From Paenibacillus sp. MAHUQ-63 (GTDB lineage Bacteria; Bacillota; Bacilli; Paenibacillales; NBRC-103111): 64,000 nucleotides of DNA. Of the stretch, positions 33,160-41,946 are shown piece after piece. A program made the translations under genes and the position numbers. A model generated the notes under the pieces. The model made no database searches. It saw only the letters and a list, made by a program, of their open reading frames with translations, and was not told the DNA's origin. Position 1 is the first letter of the stretch, and every line of letters begins with the position of its first letter. The stretch spans positions 1-64,000 of the forward strand of contig NZ_JARADB010000007.1 in the NCBI RefSeq assembly GCF_028765165.1. The letters are read 5' to 3'.

Positions 33160-34191
33160 ATGGTGACTAGAAAAGAGGTCGCTGAATTGGCAGGGGTATC
33201 CGAGGCGACCGTTTCCCGTGTTTTTAACGGGCTAGGCCCTATGAAGCCTGCAACCAAAGAGCGAGTGCTTGAAGCAGCCAGGCAGCTGGACTACCATCCG
33301 AACGCCATCGCCCAAAGCTTCGCGCGCAGACGCAGCGGGAATCTGGGTGTCGTGCTCCCGTATATGCCCAAAGTCCATCTGTTCTCCACGTATTATTTCG
33401 CGGAAATATTAAGCGGCATCGGGGAACAGGTAAGGGAGCAGGGGTATGATCTGCTGCTGTCGCTGCTGAAGCCCGACGAGAGCTTGGACTACACAAGGCT
33501 CTACCGGTCGCAGAAGGTGGATGCCTGTATCATTCTGGGCGCCAGAGATACGCCGCAGCAGCGGCAATCGCTTCAGCAGCTGCAAGAGCAGGGGCTGCCC
33601 TTCTGCTTGGTGAACCAGCATTTCGAGGGTTCGACTTTCTATGAGGTCGATGCCGATCATGCGGAGGGCAGCTATCAGGCGGTGCGCCATCTGCAGGAGG
33701 AAGGCTACCGCAAGATTGCCTTCCTGAACGGTTCGCCCGAATATTCGAACTCGGCCGACAGGCTGCAGGGCTATCTGAGAGCCATGGCGGATGCAGGCTT
33801 GGAGGTGACTCCCGGGCTGCTCCTGCAAGGCAATTACAGCCGCAAAAGCGGCTACGAAGCAGCCGATCAACTATGGGAGCAGCGCGAGCAGGTCGAAGCG
33901 GTATTCGCTGCCAACGACCGGATGGCCATCGGGCTCATGCAAGGGCTTCGCGAGAAAGGCTGGATCGCGGGACGCGATTTTGCCGTAATCGGCTGCGACG
34001 ACTCCGACAGCGCCAAGCTGAGCGATCCGCCTCTCAGCAGCATCAGCGTGCCCTTCTATGAGATGGGCAAGGAAGCAGCGCGCGGTGTATTAGCCGGCTT
34101 CCTGCACGGGGAAAGCGCCAAGCCTGTCAGCGTGAAGCTGCCGACCTCATTAGTAGTCCGCCAATCGTCTAAGGGCAGTCCCCGGAAGTAA
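33160..34191 (+). CDS. LacI-family transcriptional regulator
   Basis: 343 residues from ATG 33160 (GGGAGG 9 bp upstream). The DNA-binding head TRKEVAELAGVSEATVSRVFNG is canonical, with hinge HPNAIAQSFARRRS. The periplasmic-binding-like effector domain follows (LGVVLPYMPK..., FAANDRMAIGLMQ, GCDDSD). It probably represses the following Gfo/Idh-ThuA-Gfo/Idh cassette, 68 bp downstream, in response to a sugar or its oxidised derivative. Confidence 0.93.
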   Translation: MVTRKEVAELAGVSEATVSRVFNGLGPMKPATKERVLEAARQLDYHPNAIAQSFARRRSGNLGVVLPYMPKVHLFSTYYFAEILSGIGEQVREQGYDLLLSLLKPDESLDYTRLYRSQKVDACIILGARDTPQQRQSLQQLQEQGLPFCLVNQHFEGSTFYEVDADHAEGSYQAVRHLQEEGYRKIAFLNGSPEYSNSADRLQGYLRAMADAGLEVTPGLLLQGNYSRKSGYEAADQLWEQREQVEAVFAANDRMAIGLMQGLREKGWIAGRDFAVIGCDDSDSAKLSDPPLSSISVPFYEMGKEAARGVLAGFLHGESAKPVSVKLPTSLVVRQSSKGSPRK

Positions 34192-34259
34192 CAGCCAAGA
34201 CAGGAGACATGGATCAGGAGATTAGAAACCTACATACATGTTAGAGGAGGCAATTATTC

Positions 34260-35429
34260 ATGAAATCATTGAAATCATTCAATATCGGTATGGTCGGCTA
34301 TAAATTTATGGGTAAGGCGCACAGCCACGCTTATAAAGATTTACATATGTTCTTCCCGCAGACGGCGGTGCCGAACATGAAGCTCATCTGCGGGCGAGAT
34401 GAGAACGGTGTCAAAGCCGCAGCCGAGCAATTCGGCTGGGACGGGTACGTCACCGATTGGCGCGAGCTGGTCTCGCATCCCGATATCGACATCGTCGATA
34501 TCAATGCGCCCAGCGATGCGCACAAGGAAATCGCGCTTGCTGCGGCGAAGGCCGGCAAGCATCTGTTCTGCGAGAAGCCGCTGGCGCTAACCCTTGCGGA
34601 TGCAAGGGAAATGCTGGAAGCGGCTGAAGCGGCCGGGGTGAAGCACATGGTGGGCTTCAACTACCGGTTCGCTCCTGCGGTGCAGCTCGCGAAGAAGCTG
34701 GTCGAGTCCGGCCGGCTCGGCCAGATCTATCACTTCCGCGCCTGGTTCCTGCAGGACTGGATCGTCGATCCGACGTTCCCGCTCGTATGGCGCTTGCAGA
34801 AGGAGATCGCCGGCTCGGGATCGCACGGCGATTTGGGCGCGCATCTGATCGATCTCGCGCATTTCCTGATCGGCGATATGACCGAAGTCATCGGGATGAG
34901 CGAGACGTTCGTGAAGGAGCGTCCGCTGCCGAGCTCGATGACCGGGCTGAGCGCCAAAGGCAGCAAGGATGCGCCGCACGGGCCGGTGACCGTCGACGAT
35001 GCGACGTTGTTCATGGCGCGCTTCGCGAACGGTGCGCTGGGCAGCTTCGAGGCGACTCGGTTCGCCGCAGGTCACCGGTGCACGAATTCATTTGAAATTA
35101 ATGGCAGCAAGGGCAGCGTGAAGTTCGATTTCGAGCGCTTGAACGAGCTACAGGTGTATTTCACGAGCGATGATGAGGATGTTCAAGGCTTCCGCCGCGT
35201 ACTGGCGACCGATGCGTCCCATGCTTATATGGATGCTTGGTGGCCTGCCGGCCATACGATCGGCTATGAGCACACGTTCGTTCATGAGGTCGTTGAGCTG
35301 ATGAACGCGCTGGCGGAAGACCGTCAGCCGGTACCGAACTTCGTAGACGGCGTGAAGTGCCAAGAGGTGCTGGAAGCCGTAGATCAGTCTATTGAGCAGC
35401 GCCGTTGGGTGAAGATCAGCGAGGTTTAA
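34260..35429 (+). CDS. Gfo/Idh/MocA family oxidoreductase (first of two)
   Basis: 389 residues. An N-terminal NAD(P)-binding Rossmann domain (GMVGYKFMGKAHSHAY; FCEKPLALT with the catalytic-region Lys) is followed by the Gfo/Idh C-terminal domain (GSGSHGDLGAHLIDLAHFL). Members oxidise or epimerise sugar derivatives at secondary hydroxyls. AGAGGAGGC precedes ATG 34260. The ThuA gene and a second dehydrogenase follow in the same direction with short gaps. Confidence 0.92.
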   Translation: MKSLKSFNIGMVGYKFMGKAHSHAYKDLHMFFPQTAVPNMKLICGRDENGVKAAAEQFGWDGYVTDWRELVSHPDIDIVDINAPSDAHKEIALAAAKAGKHLFCEKPLALTLADAREMLEAAEAAGVKHMVGFNYRFAPAVQLAKKLVESGRLGQIYHFRAWFLQDWIVDPTFPLVWRLQKEIAGSGSHGDLGAHLIDLAHFLIGDMTEVIGMSETFVKERPLPSSMTGLSAKGSKDAPHGPVTVDDATLFMARFANGALGSFEATRFAAGHRCTNSFEINGSKGSVKFDFERLNELQVYFTSDDEDVQGFRRVLATDASHAYMDAWWPAGHTIGYEHTFVHEVVELMNALAEDRQPVPNFVDGVKCQEVLEAVDQSIEQRRWVKISEV

Positions 35430-35466
35430 TCTGGGTATATCATAGGATGGAGAGGGGTTCGTTCGA

Positions 35467-36096
35467 ATGAGCAAACAAGCATTGATTGTCTGGGGTGGCT
35501 GGGATGGCCATCAGCCGGAAGAAGTTGCCGGCATTTTCGCCGGGCTGCTGCGTGAAGAAGGCTATGGCGTCGAGGTATCCGATACACTGGACAGCTTCAA
35601 GGATGCGGAGCGTCTGGCGAGCGTCGATCTGATCGTTCCCGTGTGGACGATGGGGAAGATTGAAGGCGACCAATTGAAGCCGCTGCTTGCGGCGGTGAAA
35701 GAAGGCGGAACCGGGATTGCCGGCTGCCACGGCGGGATGGCGGATTCCTTCCGCAACGAAGTCGAGTACCAGTACATGGTCGGCGGCCAGTGGGTGGCGC
35801 ATCCCGGCAATGACGGGGTAACGTATACGGTGCGGATCAAAGACGGACAGCATCCTCTCACTGCAGGCATTGAAGATTTCGTTGTCGTCTCGGAGAAATA
35901 TTATATGCATGTGGATCCGGCGATTCAGGTGCATGCCGTGACGGATTTCGGCGATGTCGAGATGCCCGTGGTCTGGACGAAAACGTATGGCGCGGGCAAA
36001 GTGTACTATAACTCGCTGGGCCATCAAGCGAACATCGTGCGGATGCCGGAAACATTGGAACTTATGCGTCGCGGCCTGCTCTGGGCTACGCGATAA
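35467..36096 (+). CDS. ThuA-like domain protein
   Basis: 209 residues of the ThuA / glutamine-amidotransferase-like fold: ALIVWGGWDGHQPEEVA at the start, GIAGCHGGMADSF (Cys-His region) and a conserved end SLGHQANIVRMPETL. In rhizobia ThuA works with a ThuB dehydrogenase in disaccharide 3-oxidation; here it is flanked by two Gfo/Idh dehydrogenases, which suggests a similar 3-keto-sugar route (inference). Confidence 0.9.
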   Translation: MSKQALIVWGGWDGHQPEEVAGIFAGLLREEGYGVEVSDTLDSFKDAERLASVDLIVPVWTMGKIEGDQLKPLLAAVKEGGTGIAGCHGGMADSFRNEVEYQYMVGGQWVAHPGNDGVTYTVRIKDGQHPLTAGIEDFVVVSEKYYMHVDPAIQVHAVTDFGDVEMPVVWTKTYGAGKVYYNSLGHQANIVRMPETLELMRRGLLWATR

Positions 36097-36116
36097 CGAA
36101 GAGGGGGAAGCGGGAC

Positions 36117-37211
36117 ATGAGTAAGAAGAAAGTCGGTATTATCGGCTGTGGAAATATTAGTGCGGCCTATATGAAGAATATCCCTGGATTTGCGCACCTG
36201 GAGCTTGTTGCTTGCGCCGACATCGATCTGGATAGAGCGAAGGCGCGGGCGGAGGAGTTCCAAATTCCTCATGCCTACACGGTTCAAGAGCTTCTGAACG
36301 ACCCAAGCATCGACATAGTCATAAATTTGACGATCCCCGCCGCACACGCCGAGGTCTGCATTCAGGTGCTCGAAGCGGGCAAGCACGTCTATGTGGAGAA
36401 GCCGCTTGCGGTTACGCGTGAGGAGGGGACCCGAATCCTGGAGATTGCCCGCAGCAAAGAGCTGCTCGTCGGCAGCGCACCCGATACGTTCCTCGGCGGC
36501 GGCATCCAGACCTGCGTGAAACTGATCCAAGACGGCTGGATCGGTACGCCGATCGCGGCAACGGCCTTCATGATGGGCAAAGGGCACGAGCATTGGCATC
36601 CGGATCCGGAGTTCTACTATGCCAAAGGCGGCGGCCCGATGTTCGATATGGGACCTTATTACTTAACGGCATTAGTCGCTCTGCTCGGGCCGATTCGCCG
36701 GGTTACAGGTTCAACGGGGGTCAGCTTCCCTGAACGGACGATCAAGAGCGAGAAGAAGCGCGGCCAGAAAATTACGGTCGAAACGCCGACGCATATCGCA
36801 GGCGTTCTGGATTTCCACAGCGGTGCGATTGCGACTTTGGTCACTTCCTTCGATATCATGGGCGGCACGCAGCTGCCGAACATTGAAATCTACGGCAGCC
36901 ACGGCTCGCTGCGCGTTCCCGATCCGAACACCTTCGGCGGCCAAGTGATGATCCGCAAGAACGGATCCGATTGGGAGCCGATCCCGCTGTCCCACGGCTA
37001 CAAGGATAACAGCCGCGGCTTGGGCGTTGCGGCCATGGCGCAAGCGCTGATCACCGGCGAGCGTGAAGCGCACCGCGCGAACGGCGACCTCGCCTACCAC
37101 GTGCTTGAAGCGATGCACGGCTTCCATGATGCGTCCGATACCGGACAGCATTATGTGATGAAGAGCTCCTGCGAGAAGCCCCTGCCGCTTGCGCCGGATT
37201 CCGTGTTATAA
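36117..37211 (+). CDS. Gfo/Idh/MocA family oxidoreductase (second of two)
   Basis: 364 residues. Rossmann motif VGIIGCGNISAAYMKN, the VYVEKPLAVT segment, and the C-terminal half with GGGPMFDMGPYYLTALVALLG. It differs clearly from the first dehydrogenase, so the two probably catalyse different steps. It lies 20 bp behind the ThuA gene; a terminator ends the operon. Confidence 0.92.
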   Translation: MSKKKVGIIGCGNISAAYMKNIPGFAHLELVACADIDLDRAKARAEEFQIPHAYTVQELLNDPSIDIVINLTIPAAHAEVCIQVLEAGKHVYVEKPLAVTREEGTRILEIARSKELLVGSAPDTFLGGGIQTCVKLIQDGWIGTPIAATAFMMGKGHEHWHPDPEFYYAKGGGPMFDMGPYYLTALVALLGPIRRVTGSTGVSFPERTIKSEKKRGQKITVETPTHIAGVLDFHSGAIATLVTSFDIMGGTQLPNIEIYGSHGSLRVPDPNTFGGQVMIRKNGSDWEPIPLSHGYKDNSRGLGVAAMAQALITGEREAHRANGDLAYHVLEAMHGFHDASDTGQHYVMKSSCEKPLPLAPDSVL

Positions 37212-37225
37212 TAAATCATAATTTC

Positions 37226-37260
37226 ATCCTCCTCTTGGCTTAAGAGGGGGATTTTTATTT
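37226..37260 (+). terminator. Terminator of the dehydrogenase-ThuA operon
   Basis: ATCCTCCTCTT pairs with AAGAGGGGGAT (one G-T pair), followed by TTTTATTT. Confidence 0.85.
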
Positions 37261-37278
37261 ATACGGGAGGGAATGCGA

Positions 37279-38001
37279 ATGCAGAGAATAGCCGTTGTGA
37301 CTGATTTTGACGGTACGTTGATGGAACAGGATGTCGGAGACGAAATTATGGATCGGCTGGCCATCACATCGCAACCTCAAGTGGTGGAAGCGTCGCGGCT
37401 TTTCCGCGAGAAGAAGGCTGGTTCCCTAGCCTGGATCGAGGCGGCTTATCCGCTTCTGGACGGCAGGCAGGAACAGGTGGACCGCATTCTGGAGAGCGTG
37501 CATTTGCGCGAGGGGGCGCGGGCTTTTGTAGATTTCTGCATAGCCAAGGGCTCGCCGGTTACCGTGCTTAGTGACGGGATGCAGTACTATATTGAGCAAA
37601 TTTTGCGCCGCGAACAGCTCAGCGTCAGCACGGTCATCGCCAACCCGATTCGCTATGAATCGGACGGAAGCTTTCAGTTCGGGGTGCAGAATAAGAATGA
37701 AGCGTGCTCATGGTGCGGTTGCTGCAAAGCCAGTGTCGTGAAGCAATTGAAGGAAGATGGCTATCTGGTCATCTATATTGGAGACGGCAGCAGCGATTAT
37801 TACGGTTCGGGCTTTGCCGATTGGATTTTTGCGCGGGGCAGTCTGGCCCGGTACTTGGCAGGGGAAAATACGGCGTATTATCCGTTCGAAACTTTTCACG
37901 ATATTATGCAAATCATAGCACCGAATTGGGAATCCTATGTAGATGGAACAGCGGCCCGCCGTTTGCAGGGGAGGTTTCCTGCGGCTTGCGTCTTTCCTTG
38001 A
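37279..38001 (+). CDS. HAD-family phosphatase, MtnX-like
   Basis: 240 residues. HAD motif I is DFDGTL, motif II lies near TVLSDGMQYY, and motif III/IV is GDGSSD; CSWCGCCKASVV is an unusual Cys cluster, as in MtnX-like and phosphoserine-phosphatase-like HAD-IB proteins. MtnX acts in methionine salvage, but no other salvage genes are near, so the substrate is uncertain. ATG 37279 is preferred (GGGAGG 8 bp upstream); ATG 37273 is too close to it. Confidence 0.82.
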   Translation: MQRIAVVTDFDGTLMEQDVGDEIMDRLAITSQPQVVEASRLFREKKAGSLAWIEAAYPLLDGRQEQVDRILESVHLREGARAFVDFCIAKGSPVTVLSDGMQYYIEQILRREQLSVSTVIANPIRYESDGSFQFGVQNKNEACSWCGCCKASVVKQLKEDGYLVIYIGDGSSDYYGSGFADWIFARGSLARYLAGENTAYYPFETFHDIMQIIAPNWESYVDGTAARRLQGRFPAACVFP

Positions 38002-38018
38002 ATCCTGCTGATGTATGG

Positions 38019-38050
38019 CCAAGGGATGCAATCCTGGATGCAGTCCCTTA
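38019..38050. other. Hairpin between the HAD gene and sspI
   Basis: AAGGGA-TGCA pairs with TGCA-G-TCCCTT around a short loop. It lacks a T-run; it may act as a weak convergent terminator. Confidence 0.35.
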
Positions 38051-38094
38051 GCCGATTGGGTATGAAGGGTTCATTACGGGTCGTACGTTAAGGG

Positions 38095-38298
38095 TTAAGG
38101 GAGATGCTCTTTAAGCGTTTCGACGAGTTCATTCTGAATGCCGGCTTCGCTGTGCTGCCATATAATTTCGAAAAGCACGCCCAATCCGGGCAAAACGCGT
38201 TCCTCACCGCCGATGGAATCTTCAATAATTTCTTGAAGCTCGTCATTGGATTTATTCTGGACTCGCTGAACGATAGCCTGTCTTAACGTAATATTCAT
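38095..38298 (-). CDS. sspI: Small acid-soluble spore protein I
   Basis: 67 residues: MNITLRQAIVQRVQNKS...EDSIGGEERVLPGLGVLFEIIW, a near-canonical SspI. It is a minor spore protein made in the forespore. ATG 38298 lies 7 bp after GAGG; upstream in-frame starts would add an unrelated basic extension. The neighbour pair sspI and an rRNA methyltransferase gene is common in Bacillales. Confidence 0.93.
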   Translation of the reverse strand: MNITLRQAIVQRVQNKSNDELQEIIEDSIGGEERVLPGLGVLFEIIWQHSEAGIQNELVETLKEHLP

Positions 38299-38415
38299 GC
38301 ATGGACCTCGCTTCCGTATCGGTATCGATACTAATATGCGCAAGTTGCTCATCCTTCATCCTCTCTTGCGCGCAGGCCTTAATTTGCCACCGTGTAAGCT
38401 TATGTGGGGATAGTA

Positions 38416-38424
38416 TGCTATAAT
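38416..38424 (+). promoter_or_regulatory. Extended -10 promoter of ktrA
   Basis: TGC-TATAAT, a perfect -10 with the TGn extension. No -35 match lies at the right distance. It is 40 bp upstream of the ktrA ATG. Confidence 0.5.
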
Positions 38425-38463
38425 TTATGTATAACATTGGGAATATGGAGGAAGCGTCAGCCG

Positions 38464-39123
38464 ATGAGAAAACAATTTGCTATTATTGGAATGGGAAGAT
38501 TCGGATCCAGCATTGCCAAAACCTTGTCGCAGCTTGGCTTTGAGGTCATGGCGATCGATTTCCGGGAAGAAACGGTGCAAGACATCTCCTCGATCGTTAC
38601 GCACGCCGTGCAAGCGGACTCAACGGATGAGGAAGCGCTCCGTGCGCTGGGCATCCGCAATTTCGACGTTGTCGTTGTCGCCATCGGCGAGGACATCCAA
38701 GCCAGTATTTTGACAACATTAATTTTGAAAGAAATGGGCATACCTACGGTAGTTGTGAAAGCGGTCAACGATCTTCACGGCAAGGTGTTGAAGAAAATCG
38801 GCGCCGACAAGGTCGTGTATCCGGAACGGGATATGGGGCAGCGCGTCGCTCACCATCTGATCTCCTCCAATATCGTGGATTACATAGAGCTGTCCTCGGA
38901 TTACAGTATCGTGGAGATTCAAGCCTCCCGCCAAATGATCGGGAAAAATTTAAAAGAACTCGATATTCGCGCCAAATACGGGTGCAACGTGATTGCAATT
39001 AAGCAAAACGATAAGCTGATCATTCCGCCAAGTGCGGATGAAACGCTCCGGGCCCAAGATATTCTGGTCATTGTGGGTAAAAATTCGAATCTTCAACATT
39101 TTGAAGTGACTTTTGCAGAGTAG
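38464..39123 (+). CDS. ktrA: Potassium channel gating subunit KtrA (RCK domain)
   Basis: 219 residues from ATG 38464 (GGAGGA 11 bp upstream). RCK_N has the nucleotide-binding loop IIGMGRFGSSIAKTL; RCK_C (from ~140) contains the segment SSDYSIVEIQA...GKNLKELDIRAKYGCNVIAI. KtrA binds ATP/ADP and gates the KtrB membrane subunit; its C-terminal domain is a known c-di-AMP target in Firmicutes. ktrB is not in the window, so it is an orphan gating gene, as often seen in Bacillales. Confidence 0.92.
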   Translation: MRKQFAIIGMGRFGSSIAKTLSQLGFEVMAIDFREETVQDISSIVTHAVQADSTDEEALRALGIRNFDVVVVAIGEDIQASILTTLILKEMGIPTVVVKAVNDLHGKVLKKIGADKVVYPERDMGQRVAHHLISSNIVDYIELSSDYSIVEIQASRQMIGKNLKELDIRAKYGCNVIAIKQNDKLIIPPSADETLRAQDILVIVGKNSNLQHFEVTFAE

Positions 39124-39135
39124 GTTGTTGTGGAA

Positions 39136-39936
39136 ATGAATCCAATAGAAATCATGTCGGTACAGAACGCCCGCGTCAAAGAATGGGCGCAGCTCCTGGA
39201 GCGCAAGGGCAGAGACAAGCAAGGGAAATATATTATTGAAGGCTACCATCTCGTTGAGGAGGCGCTGCATGCAGGGGCTTCCGTGGAAACGATTCTATAC
39301 AGCGTGGACAAAGGGGCACCGGCCGGCCTAAGCGCCTTGGCGCCGGCTGCTGTGGAATGGGTCGGCGTCTCGCAGGCCGTCCTGGAGAAATGCTCGGACA
39401 CGCAGACGCCGCAGGGCGTGCTGGGGATCGTCGCTCGGTCGCGGCTCGGCATGGATGAGCTGCTCGCGGGCGAGCACGATCTAGTTGTGGTCCTGGACGG
39501 CGTTCAGGACCCCGGCAATCTCGGCACCATCATCCGCAGCGCGGATGCGGTCGGTGCCCGTGCGGTTGTGCTCGGCCGGGGCACGGTCGATCTGTACAAT
39601 CCCAAGACGATCCGGTCGACGATGGGATCGATGTATCATCTGCCGATCGTGGAGGCGGATCTGGCGGTGCTGCTGCCGCGCGCGCGTGAGCGCGGCGTGC
39701 GGCTCGTGACCACGAGCCTGCAGGCGCAGCGCTCGTGCTACGACACGGACCTGCGGCAGCCGGCTTGGCTGATTTTCGGCAACGAGGGCCGGGGCGTGTC
39801 GCCGGAGGTGGCTGCACAGTCGGATGTGCAGGTGATCATTCCGATGCAGGGCAAGGCCGAATCGCTGAATGTGGCGATGGCGGCGACGGTGCTGCTGTTT
39901 GAGGCTTCGCGGCAGCGGCTGGGCGGGCGTGTGTAG
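39136..39936 (+). CDS. TrmH/SpoU-family rRNA 2'-O-methyltransferase
   Basis: About 266 residues. An N-terminal substrate-binding domain (SVQNARVKEWAQLLERKGRDKQ) is followed by the SPOUT knot with VVVLDGVQDPGNLGTIIRSADA, FGNEGRGVSPEV and IIPMQGKAESLNVAMA. It likely 2'-O-methylates 23S rRNA and corresponds to the ysgA-type gene next to sspI in Bacillus. The start may be GTG 39130 or ATG 39136; neither has a strong ribosome site. It follows ktrA by ~10 bp. Confidence 0.9.
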   Translation: MNPIEIMSVQNARVKEWAQLLERKGRDKQGKYIIEGYHLVEEALHAGASVETILYSVDKGAPAGLSALAPAAVEWVGVSQAVLEKCSDTQTPQGVLGIVARSRLGMDELLAGEHDLVVVLDGVQDPGNLGTIIRSADAVGARAVVLGRGTVDLYNPKTIRSTMGSMYHLPIVEADLAVLLPRARERGVRLVTTSLQAQRSCYDTDLRQPAWLIFGNEGRGVSPEVAAQSDVQVIIPMQGKAESLNVAMAATVLLFEASRQRLGGRV

Positions 39937-39976
39937 GGGTCGATGCTATGCTTGCTAAATTGTTTATATAAACCCA

Positions 39977-40009
39977 AGGGCCACAACTCAAATGTTGTGG
40001 CCCTAATTT
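39977..40009 (+). terminator. Terminator after the rRNA methyltransferase gene
   Basis: An 11-bp perfect stem AGGGCCACAAC/GTTGTGGCCCT with a 6-nt loop, followed by AATTT. Confidence 0.75.
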
Positions 40010-40038
40010 ATGTTGGATCCACGCACGCCTTCGCGGAT

Positions 40039-40122
40039 GTCGTGAAATGCACAGTTGAATGTCGTCAAAACGGTAGTGTGGAAATGCGAAGTTTGGTATG
40101 ATTCAGAAACCGCAAAGAAACC
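40039..40122 (+). promoter_or_regulatory. Tandem operator-like motif and promoter before the sensor kinase gene
   Basis: GTCGT occurs at 40039 and 40061, 22 bp apart. The second copy continues AAAACGGTAGTG; a -10-like TATGAT (40097-40102) and then AAAGAAACC at 40114 follow. The same blocks at the same offsets occur at 47645-47728 before the permease gene. Two helical turns between repeats suit an AraC-type regulator. Confidence 0.55.
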
Positions 40123-40142
40123 GACAATAGGAAGATGGATAA

Positions 40143-40173
40143 GACTGTCGAGCCCCGCTCGGCAGTCTTTTAA
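40143..40173 (+). terminator. Terminator-like hairpin in the leader of the sensor kinase gene
   Basis: AAGACTGTCGAG pairs with CTCGGCAGTCTT (one G-T pair) around CCCCG, followed by TT. It is downstream of the putative promoter and 26 bp before the start codon, so it could act as an attenuator. Confidence 0.5.
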
Positions 40174-40198
40174 CGAAGATCAATGGGAGGGAGTCAGA

Positions 40199-41929
40199 TT
40201 GAAGTTCCCGCATATTTCCTGGAATTCGATTCGTTTCAAGCTGGTCGTGGGGCTGCTGCTTGTGACCGTCCCGCTCATTACATTACTTCTGTACAATAAC
40301 TTTTATAGTATTCGAGTCGTACACAACCAAGTGGCGTTATCCAATAAAAATTTAATTTCTTTATACATGGGGCAAATTGACACGCAGTTAAGAGATGCGG
40401 AGCGCAATCTGATTGGGTTAATGACTTCCGATTATGACATTCAATCCATGAACATCCCCAATTCCGAGGACGAATATCAGTTGGCCAAGCATCATGTATC
40501 CATTAAACTTTCAAGCGATATTCTTCTTTATAAATCGATTGACGCGTTCTTCGTCTACTCCGACTCTCGAAGCGATTTGCTAGACGTGTTCAAATTGAAC
40601 ATCGAATTTGCCGAACGGGATCAGGTAGAGCAAGAGCTGCATCGAATTCTGGGCAGTCATCCCAGCCTGAAGGAGAACGGAAGCCGGTGGTTCGTTAGGA
40701 AAATCGGACAAGACTTTTATGCATTGCGTGTTCTTCGATCGGGGGATCTCTATATCGGAGCTTGGGTGAATGCGAAAACTTTGCTGGTTCCGCTCAACTT
40801 GATCGATTTAGGCAAGGAAGGGAGCGCTCTGCTCGTCAGCAAAGCGGGGGAGCTCATGATCAGCACCGATACACTGCCGGACGGGCAGATCGATTTGACG
40901 AAAGGATTCGAGCATTTCTATATGTCCGGCAGCAAGAACAGTTTGCTAATCGTCGGAGAGCCTTCACAGGAAGGGAATTTTAGCCTGGCTGCAGTCATAC
41001 CGGACCGGCAAATTTTGCAGAACCTGCCGAATTTATCGCGCCTAACGCTGTTTATTTCGATCATCTCCATTGCCTTATTACCACTAAGCCTGTTCCTTCT
41101 TCGTCATGTCTTACTTGTCCCTTTAAAGCGTTTGATTACAGTGATGAAGAGGATTAATGACGGCAATGTAAATGTGCGGATCGAATCCTACAAGGCTTCG
41201 GATGAAATTCAGCTGGTGAATCGGACGTTCAATCATATGATGGCGCAAATTGAGGAACTGAAGATCCATGTCTATGAAGAACAGCTGAGTAAACAGAAAG
41301 CGGAACTTCAACATTTGCAGCTTCAGATCAACCCGCATTTTTTCATGAATTCGCTAAACATTCTGTTTAACCTGGCTCAAGTGAGAAACTACGAGTTGAT
41401 TCAGGAGATGACGTTATGCTTGGTTCGCTACTTCCGTTTTATGTTTCAAAGCAATTTAACGTTCGTCTCCTTGCGGGAGGAGCTTCAGCACGTGCGGAAT
41501 TACGTTCGCATTCAGGAGCTGCGTTTTCCGGATAGCCTCACTTGTTCGATTGACGTACCGGATTTTCTGGAGAACATACCGATCCCTCCGCTGGTGATTC
41601 AGTCGTTTCTGGAAAACTCGATTAAGCACAGTGTAACCCTGGAAGAACCGATTCATATCTCCGTTTCGATCGATCTGAAGGAAACAGGCTTGGAGCCTTA
41701 CATCGAGATTATCGTTCGCGATACGGGAAAAGGATTCTCTGAACATGTATTAGCCATGATTCGCTCAGGGAACACGGTGATAGATGAACAAGGAGAACAT
41801 ATCGGCATATGGAATGTCCGTAAGCGGCTGGAGCTTTTATACGGGGGAAAAGCTTCGATTTCGTGTTATAACGGTTTTCCTCAAGGTGCAGTCGTGGAAA
41901 TTAAGCTGCCCTATGAAACGAAACTTTAG
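40199..41929 (+). CDS. YesM-type sensor histidine kinase
   Basis: 576 residues from TTG 40199, preceded by GGGAGGGAG. A membrane helix (~13-35), a large extracellular dCACHE-like sensor (~36-285) and a second helix are followed by HAMP, the His_kinase domain with phospho-His in LQINPHFFMNSLN, and HATPase_c (FLENSIKHS; DTGKGFS). This is the class that senses extracellular glycans together with an AraC-type regulator. The longer in-frame extension upstream contains the leader hairpin and is rejected. Confidence 0.92.
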   Translation: MKFPHISWNSIRFKLVVGLLLVTVPLITLLLYNNFYSIRVVHNQVALSNKNLISLYMGQIDTQLRDAERNLIGLMTSDYDIQSMNIPNSEDEYQLAKHHVSIKLSSDILLYKSIDAFFVYSDSRSDLLDVFKLNIEFAERDQVEQELHRILGSHPSLKENGSRWFVRKIGQDFYALRVLRSGDLYIGAWVNAKTLLVPLNLIDLGKEGSALLVSKAGELMISTDTLPDGQIDLTKGFEHFYMSGSKNSLLIVGEPSQEGNFSLAAVIPDRQILQNLPNLSRLTLFISIISIALLPLSLFLLRHVLLVPLKRLITVMKRINDGNVNVRIESYKASDEIQLVNRTFNHMMAQIEELKIHVYEEQLSKQKAELQHLQLQINPHFFMNSLNILFNLAQVRNYELIQEMTLCLVRYFRFMFQSNLTFVSLREELQHVRNYVRIQELRFPDSLTCSIDVPDFLENIPIPPLVIQSFLENSIKHSVTLEEPIHISVSIDLKETGLEPYIEIIVRDTGKGFSEHVLAMIRSGNTVIDEQGEHIGIWNVRKRLELLYGGKASISCYNGFPQGAVVEIKLPYETKL

Positions 41930-41946
41930 GAAAGGGGTTAGAGATC

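Noticed and set aside
40055..40198. N-terminal extension of the sensor kinase frame
   Set aside because: It would translate the promoter region and the leader hairpin; the TTG at 40199 has a strong ribosome site and precedes a normal membrane-anchor start.
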